From NCBI GenBank assembly GCA_005809115.1, contig SYLK01000879.1:1-10330 (forward strand): 10,330 nucleotides of DNA, written 5' to 3'. Positions within the stretch are counted from its first letter, which is position 1. Each line of letters begins with the position of its first letter. The DNA comes from Planctomyces sp. (GTDB taxonomy: Bacteria; Planctomycetota; Planctomycetia; Planctomycetales; Planctomycetaceae). The notes beneath the pieces were generated by a model. That model saw nothing but the letters and a program-made list of their open reading frames with translations, did no database searches and was not told the DNA's origin. Positions 5,436-10,330 of this stretch are shown here, piece by piece. The position numbers and the translations under genes are program-made.

Positions 5436-7889
5436 CTACTTCAGCCCCTTGAGCTGATCGATCAGTCGACGTTTCTGGAGCGCCCGGGTTTCGTTCAGGA
5501 GCCGCTGCTGTTCCTCGAGAATGGCCTTCAGATCTCGCAGCGCTTCGTGGAATTCAGCAAGATCGCGCACGTTTTCGAGAATCTGCCGCAGCGTAATCAC
5601 GATCTGACTGACCTGTGTGTGGGAAGCCTGGAGGAGCGCGAGCGTCTTTCGAGCTTCGATGGCGGCCACGCGAAATTCGCCGATTGCCCGATCCGCGTCC
5701 GTGACCGGCTGCCCGGTCAGCTGACGGATCGGATCGGGAATCCGGGTCCGCATGTTTTCCGCCAGCTGTTTCGGCGGTACCGCATTATTGATCAGCTGCT
5801 CCACGATCTCGTCAAAACCCCGGGCGATGGCATTCAGTTCGTTTGTCTGCCTTCGCAGCATGTTGCCGCTGCGTGTGGCACATGTCGTGACGGCAACCTG
5901 ATCCTCCGGCCGAATTGCGGCCGAGTCTCCCGTATCCAGGCGTCGTGAAACCTCCTGATGAAACAGCAGGTCGTCCCGCACCTGCTCCAGCTGACTGATA
6001 ACTTCCTCGAACCGTCGGCGGAGAGCAATTTCCCGTGTATACAGCAGCGAAAGCAGTTCTTCGTTGCTCACCACGCGGAAGATCAGCGGTTCACTCCGAG
6101 TTTCACCGTTCTCGGATGCCGGGTTCCCGTCCTGTGCGGCGACGGCCATAGTCAGCGTCTGGCCTTCAGAGAGTTCCAGCGGCTGAACGTCAAAGACTTC
6201 AAATGGCTGGCCCTCTTCCCGCTGCAGGTCGAATTCCAGCATACCTTCCGCCGGCGGGCGACGGAAAGGACGTGGCCTCCAGCCTGTCTCATCGTCAACC
6301 AGAAAGCGAAATCCGGCGGACGCGATTCCGTAATCATCCTGAATACGGCCCGTGATCGGAATGCGCGCCAGTCGCGTGACGGCCGTATCGATTCCGCTGC
6401 CCCGCGCCGTAATCACGGGAGGGCGATCTTCGATTCCACGGAACCTCAAAACCTCCGGGTTCACCGACATCACATCGTCGTCGTCATGCAGAAAAAAACG
6501 CAGGGCGGTGTTGGAGGCCACCGGCAGACCTCCGGAAGCGTCCGGTTTCCCGTCTGCGGCCGCGGTTGTTCCGCTGCCCGTCTGCGGACCTGCCGTCTCC
6601 GTGCCGGCGGAAAGTGCGAAGGCAACGGATACAGTGCGGCCATCCGGTGAGAGCAGTGGCGGCAGATGCTGAAACAGCGGCTGAAATCCTTCCCGCGGAA
6701 TCACGCGGGTCGTTTCACGATCACCGGAAAGTTCGAACAGGTCACTCAGAATCCGCGCTGACTGCAGCGGCTTGGCGGACGACGCCGACAGACGAAACGT
6801 CGTGCCCAGCGGGAGCGACACTTCGCTGCCCGTCACGCGGATCGCCGTCTCGCGCAGCTGGTTCCAGCCGGTATAGTCAGGATAGTGACAATCCAGATCA
6901 ATCGCATCGATTGACGGAGGAGTCACCGGCAGGATCTCATACGGTACGGCTGATCGATAGTCCCCGGCCAGGAACTCGACAGTCACCGCCTCCTGCAGGC
7001 GGGTCATCACAAACCGGAATGTCCGCGGCGAGGTCGAAGACACGAACACACGACTGCGGGTGCCATCCGGCCGCGTGACATCAATTCGAACGCGTTCGGG
7101 CACAACCCATTCCCGCCCCGAAACCTCGTCCCGCTCGGGAACGACCAGTTCCAGTTCCAGGTCAGCCATGCGCGGGTGCCGATAGACCAGGTGCTCGGCT
7201 TCCTTCTGAAATTCGCGTCTGCGATCGCCGGGCTGAGCCACGGCAAAGACTTCCAGGGCCGTGGTGCGCAGATGATAGACGTCATCGCACAGCACAAAAG
7301 CGCTCCACCAGCGCGGCAGCAGGCCGGGCTGCAGCAGCCCCGGAATGATCACCGAAAGACTCAGGACCCCTGCTGCGGCGGCACGCTGCCGCAGCGATCT
7401 CGGATCAAACACGCCGGCGGCTGGCGTGGTCACCGACAGTGATTCCGCCTCGCCTGCGGCGCGGCGCAGCATACCTTCCACCAGCGGGCTGTGTTCCGGA
7501 TAACCTGCGGCCGCTTCCACACTGGTCAGCAGTCGATCCTGAAACTGCGGGAACCGACGTTCCAGCAGGAGCGCCACGTCCGCATCGGCAATCCGACGTA
7601 CCAGTGGAAACGCAATCCGCCGGACAGTCAGCCACAGCAGCAGCGGCAGACGCACCGTGAGCAGCACCACACGCAGGGGCGTCGGCAGTTCCAGCCTCTG
7701 CAGCAGAAACCAGCCCTGGTCCAGTCCCGTGGTGCTCCAGAACACGGCCCCGCATGCGCAGATCACGAGGCAGATGCCGGTCAGGGCTGCATCCCGGCGC
7801 ATCCGCCATCTCACGTCGTCGAGCAGTTGTCGTACGGTCCGTGGCAGACTGAGGGTTGTCGTCGACAGCTGTGATTCACTTGTCGCCAT
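5436..7889 (-). CDS. Large membrane-anchored protein with a C-terminal coiled coil (DUF4175-like), partner of the VWA protein
   Basis: The product has 817 residues. The ATG at 7889 is preceded five codons upstream by an in-frame TGA. No clear Shine-Dalgarno is visible, so the start is probable rather than certain. Likely membrane segments lie at ~35-52, ~72-90 and ~170-191. Residues ~200-600 look extracytoplasmic and rich in beta strands, with the stretch RIPITGRIQDDYGIASAGF (~509-527) resembling the DDYG repeats of DUF4175-type proteins. A flexible Gly/Ala/Thr-rich segment spans ~428-458. Residues ~610-817 are strongly helical and charged (EELLSLLYTREIALRRRFEE, later AILEEQQRLLNETRALQKRR), probably a coiled coil. 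Planctomycete proteins of this type usually follow a VWA gene and are often annotated only as hypothetical or Smc-like. Its role is unknown. Its place after the VWA gene suggests a shared envelope complex (inference). Confidence 0.85.
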   Translation of the reverse strand: MATSESQLSTTTLSLPRTVRQLLDDVRWRMRRDAALTGICLVICACGAVFWSTTGLDQGWFLLQRLELPTPLRVVLLTVRLPLLLWLTVRRIAFPLVRRIADADVALLLERRFPQFQDRLLTSVEAAAGYPEHSPLVEGMLRRAAGEAESLSVTTPAAGVFDPRSLRQRAAAAGVLSLSVIIPGLLQPGLLPRWWSAFVLCDDVYHLRTTALEVFAVAQPGDRRREFQKEAEHLVYRHPRMADLELELVVPERDEVSGREWVVPERVRIDVTRPDGTRSRVFVSSTSPRTFRFVMTRLQEAVTVEFLAGDYRSAVPYEILPVTPPSIDAIDLDCHYPDYTGWNQLRETAIRVTGSEVSLPLGTTFRLSASSAKPLQSARILSDLFELSGDRETTRVIPREGFQPLFQHLPPLLSPDGRTVSVAFALSAGTETAGPQTGSGTTAAADGKPDASGGLPVASNTALRFFLHDDDDVMSVNPEVLRFRGIEDRPPVITARGSGIDTAVTRLARIPITGRIQDDYGIASAGFRFLVDDETGWRPRPFRRPPAEGMLEFDLQREEGQPFEVFDVQPLELSEGQTLTMAVAAQDGNPASENGETRSEPLIFRVVSNEELLSLLYTREIALRRRFEEVISQLEQVRDDLLFHQEVSRRLDTGDSAAIRPEDQVAVTTCATRSGNMLRRQTNELNAIARGFDEIVEQLINNAVPPKQLAENMRTRIPDPIRQLTGQPVTDADRAIGEFRVAAIEARKTLALLQASHTQVSQIVITLRQILENVRDLAEFHEALRDLKAILEEQQRLLNETRALQKRRLIDQLKGLK

Positions 7890-7913
7890 GGCAGAACACG
7901 TTCAGTCAGCAGA

Positions 7914-7930
7914 CTCCGGCACTGCCGGAG
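7914..7930 (-). promoter_or_regulatory. Small intercistronic hairpin between the VWA gene and the 817-residue gene
   Basis: CTCCGGC (7914-7920) and GCCGGAG (7924-7930) are perfect reverse complements around a 3-nt loop, inside the 63-bp gap. There is no T-run, and the next start codon is 24 bases further on without a clear ribosome binding site. It may tune translation or mRNA stability between the two cistrons, or be chance in GC-rich DNA. Confidence 0.35.
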
Positions 7931-7952
7931 CTGGTTCCCGCTAAGAAATGGA

Positions 7953-10330
7953 TCAGGACAGACGGACAAATCGGCGCATCGCCCACTCCAGTCCGAGCAG
8001 CGCCACGAGCAGATACAGCAGCCAGCCACGATCCCACAGAGTCTTCAGCTGTTCGTCCACCACCACAGGTTCGCTTCGGTCAGGCAGAAGATTCGGCAGC
8101 TGGTCGGGCAGGTCCGCCAGGGCAAGATAACGTCCGCCGGTGTTGTCGCTGAGTGCCGTCAGCAACTGGGAATTTCGGGAAGCGTTGCGTGATTCCAGAT
8201 TCGGCCGCACCACCTCGACGGTTGCCTGCAGGACATCGCTCGACTCAGGCACCGGGACCGAAATCCGAAACGTCCCCGTCCGCGCCGGACGAAAGTTGCC
8301 CACGTACAATCCGGCCCCGCGACCGTCCGGATTCAGACGTTCCGGCAGCGGCACGGGCTGACCATCCGGGTCGAGAATTGAAATCGCGGTGGACTCCGAC
8401 TGCAGGGGCTGCAGTCGTGCATTGTAGAGCTGCGCCCGAATGTTGACGGCCTGACCAGGCGTCGTCTCTGTGCGATCCAGCAGCAACAGTCCGCGCGCCG
8501 TCCCGCGGGTTCTGCGTCCCTGCCCCACCTCGCGAATCAGACTGGTCCAGAACCGCTGATGCCCCTGCGGTGAAATCTCTCTCAGTCGCCAGGTTTCTGC
8601 TGAGCCGATGAACACTGTCCGGCCCGTGCCGTAGAACTGCGAAGCCAGAAACGGGGGCTGCCAGATTTCGGTTCTGGCACGAGGATTACCATACTCCAGC
8701 AGTGCCACGGCACCGTCCCGCAGCGACCGCACCGGGTACGAGCGATAAACCCCGCGAAACTGTTCCCATAACTCCGCCCGGGCGTTTCCGGTCGCATCGG
8801 CGATCCGCAGGAACTCCGCCGAACGGCCCTCGACCGTCAGTCGGACGGGCCACGGCTGATCGGCCCGCTGACTGATCTGCAGTTCCGGCAGCATCCGATT
8901 CAGCATCACCGGATACAGGACGCTGATTTCCCGCCAGGCGTCCGGCTCCTGTGCCAGTTTCGGTGTGTGGATCTCACCCGCCACCACAATCAGCCCGCCC
9001 GAATGGTCAGAAACCCAGCGGTTCAGATACCCCCGTTCTTCCTGCGTCAGTCGACTCCAGTCCGGATCAAACGCCACAATCACATCGTATTCGAACAGAG
9101 CGGCTTCGGTGGCTGGAAATCGGGTCAGAGTCCGCCGCGCTTCCTGTGTGACGAATTCCGCACCCTCTTCCGTGACGGTCTGCAGCCACACGTCCGATTC
9201 AATCCCACTGTGACGAAAGACCGTATTGCGGACGAACTGGTAGTCCCGCATCGGACCACTGGAGATCAGCAGTACGCGAATTCTGCGATCACTCACTTCA
9301 ATCTCGCGCCGCCGCTCATTGTCGTCCTGCGTCATCTCGACCAGCGCATCTGCCGGAACTGCCACTGTCTGCTCAACCTGCGCAATGAACTCATACTTAC
9401 CCGGAACCGGCTGCTGCTGAGTGAATCGAACGGTGATCGGCAGCCCGTCTCCTCCCAGTTCGGCAGACTGCTCGGCCACCTGACGGCGATCGCGGCCGTC
9501 GCTGTCCACAGACTGCTGAAACAGCCGCACCAGCACGGGTTGCTTACCGATTCCGCTGCCCTGGATCACAACGGAGATATCAAACGGGTCGCCCCGATGG
9601 ACATCTTCGGGCGACTGCATGCCGGCGACCCAGATGTTCATCTGAGGCTCCTGACTGCCCACGCCCACCGTGATCAGACGAGTCCCACTCCGCTCGGCTC
9701 GCGCATGGGCCGCCTCCGGATCAAGACCCGCGTTGTGACAGCCGTCGGAAATGACGACCAGCCCGCTCAGCGTGCGCCCGGAGATCTGCCCGATCAGCTG
9801 ATGCAGTGACTCACCCAGCCGCGTTTCGGCACCGCGTGGTTCCCAGATCGCCTCCAGCTGACCTGCCACTTCCTCCGTCAGCTTCTGACTGTCATCTGAC
9901 GCACCCGCAGGATCGGATGGCCGCTGTGGCGGCCCGCCGCTGCCGCTGTCCGGCGGGGCGGCACCACTGTCCGGCGGGGCGGCACCACTGGCAGTCCGCT
10001 GCCCGGCCTCACTGAACCGCACGGACTGGTCCTGGATCACGGCCTTCGGCCCCTCGAGCACCGAGTCGAAGGTATAAATTGAAACCGCATGGGTTTCGCT
10101 GAGTCGCGACAGCAGACGCGATTCGATCAGCGCCGCACCAACCGCCGCGGAGCGTGACTGCTGCGATGCGGGCCGAGCGACGGAGTCAGCATCCGGCGGC
10201 GTCGCGGCCCCGCCGGATGGCCACGCCATTGACAGCGACGAGTCAATCAAAATGCCGACTCGGGACTTTTCAACCCGACTCAGCTGCGTCCGCTCGCGGG
10301 GATTCAGAGCAATCACCAGCACCAGCAGCA
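7953..10330 (-). CDS. VWA-domain membrane protein (Bat-like cluster), N-terminus cut by window edge
   Basis: The frame stays open to the right edge and its first visible residues (LLVLVIALNP) are the end of a hydrophobic segment, so the true start and probably N-terminal membrane helices lie outside. About 791 residues are visible; the numbers here count from the codon at 10322. The VWA domain (~20-225) has an intact metal-binding DxSxS motif, DSSLS at 27-31, and LVVISDGC at ~188-195. It is interrupted by a Pro/Gly/Ser-rich insert at ~110-145. A beta-rich domain follows (~228-330). Residues ~346-475 (RIRVLLISSGPMRDYQFVRN, GLIVVAGEIH) resemble a glutamine-amidotransferase-like fold, apparently without the catalytic cysteine at the usual elbow. 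Another beta domain (~612-705) and a C-terminal membrane helix (~767-783) ending in RRFVRLS complete it. Such proteins normally follow MoxR ATPase and DUF58 genes. Their role in planctomycetes is not established. Confidence 0.88.
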   Translation of the reverse strand, partial: LLVLVIALNPRERTQLSRVEKSRVGILIDSSLSMAWPSGGAATPPDADSVARPASQQSRSAAVGAALIESRLLSRLSETHAVSIYTFDSVLEGPKAVIQDQSVRFSEAGQRTASGAAPPDSGAAPPDSGSGGPPQRPSDPAGASDDSQKLTEEVAGQLEAIWEPRGAETRLGESLHQLIGQISGRTLSGLVVISDGCHNAGLDPEAAHARAERSGTRLITVGVGSQEPQMNIWVAGMQSPEDVHRGDPFDISVVIQGSGIGKQPVLVRLFQQSVDSDGRDRRQVAEQSAELGGDGLPITVRFTQQQPVPGKYEFIAQVEQTVAVPADALVEMTQDDNERRREIEVSDRRIRVLLISSGPMRDYQFVRNTVFRHSGIESDVWLQTVTEEGAEFVTQEARRTLTRFPATEAALFEYDVIVAFDPDWSRLTQEERGYLNRWVSDHSGGLIVVAGEIHTPKLAQEPDAWREISVLYPVMLNRMLPELQISQRADQPWPVRLTVEGRSAEFLRIADATGNARAELWEQFRGVYRSYPVRSLRDGAVALLEYGNPRARTEIWQPPFLASQFYGTGRTVFIGSAETWRLREISPQGHQRFWTSLIREVGQGRRTRGTARGLLLLDRTETTPGQAVNIRAQLYNARLQPLQSESTAISILDPDGQPVPLPERLNPDGRGAGLYVGNFRPARTGTFRISVPVPESSDVLQATVEVVRPNLESRNASRNSQLLTALSDNTGGRYLALADLPDQLPNLLPDRSEPVVVDEQLKTLWDRGWLLYLLVALLGLEWAMRRFVRLS
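9946..9987 (-). repeat. Two exact 21-bp tandem copies inside the VWA gene
   Basis: CTGTCCGGCGGGGCGGCACCA (plus strand) occurs twice in a row, at 9946-9966 and 9967-9987, in frame. It encodes a duplicated seven-residue unit (SGAAPPD type) within the Pro/Gly/Ser-rich insert of the VWA domain. This looks like a recent slippage duplication, and the number of copies could vary among strains. Confidence 0.85.

Noticed and set aside
5958..6650. Plus-strand open frame of 230 codons
   Set aside because: It is antisense to the 817-residue membrane protein gene, has an irregular composition and no known motif.
8967..9809. Plus-strand open frame of 280 codons
   Set aside because: It lies entirely antisense to the well-supported VWA gene, has no recognisable domain, and long antisense frames are common in GC-rich coding DNA.

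Overview
The window looks like a piece of a planctomycete chromosome (moderately high GC, roughly 55-60% by eye). The main evidence is the large membrane-anchored von Willebrand A protein followed by a long membrane/coiled-coil protein, a pairing typical of Planctomycetes, plus the style of the SNF2 and SWIM proteins. This assignment is from recognition only, without a database search. Every gene I can support is on the minus strand, so transcription runs from right to left.

Right part (10330 to 5436): a VWA-domain membrane protein, cut by the window edge, is followed after 63 bp by an 817-residue protein with N-terminal membrane segments and a long helical C-terminus. They probably form one transcription unit, the downstream end of a MoxR/DUF58/VWA ('Bat-like') cluster whose upstream members would lie outside the window. 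A small GC-rich hairpin sits between the two genes, and a perfect 9-bp hairpin follows the second.

Middle part (5322 to 1034): a bacterial SNF2-family ATPase is followed by a SWIM zinc-finger protein. The two are commonly paired in bacteria and probably act together on DNA or DNA-protein complexes, although the exact role is unknown. Between them lie 287 bp holding a perfect 20-bp inverted repeat whose right arm directly abuts the SNF2 stop codon. The SWIM protein carries a basic Ala/Ser/Thr/Lys/Arg-rich tail of about 145 residues resembling histone H1 or other nucleoid-protein tails.

Left part (1033 to 1): 466 bp without a convincing gene precede a secreted protein gene with a good ribosome binding site and signal peptide. 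The gene is broken after about 143 codons by an IS21-family element. The evidence is two 28-bp terminal direct repeats, a 9-bp hairpin, and the first eight codons of istA (MLTVDDYG) running off the window edge. The element is oriented so that transcription of the broken host gene runs into istA.

I see no tRNA, rRNA or CRISPR array. The items most worth a second look are the IS21 insertion and its pre-istA hairpin, the 137-bp inverted-repeat element between SNF2 and SWIM, and the histone-like tail of the SWIM protein.
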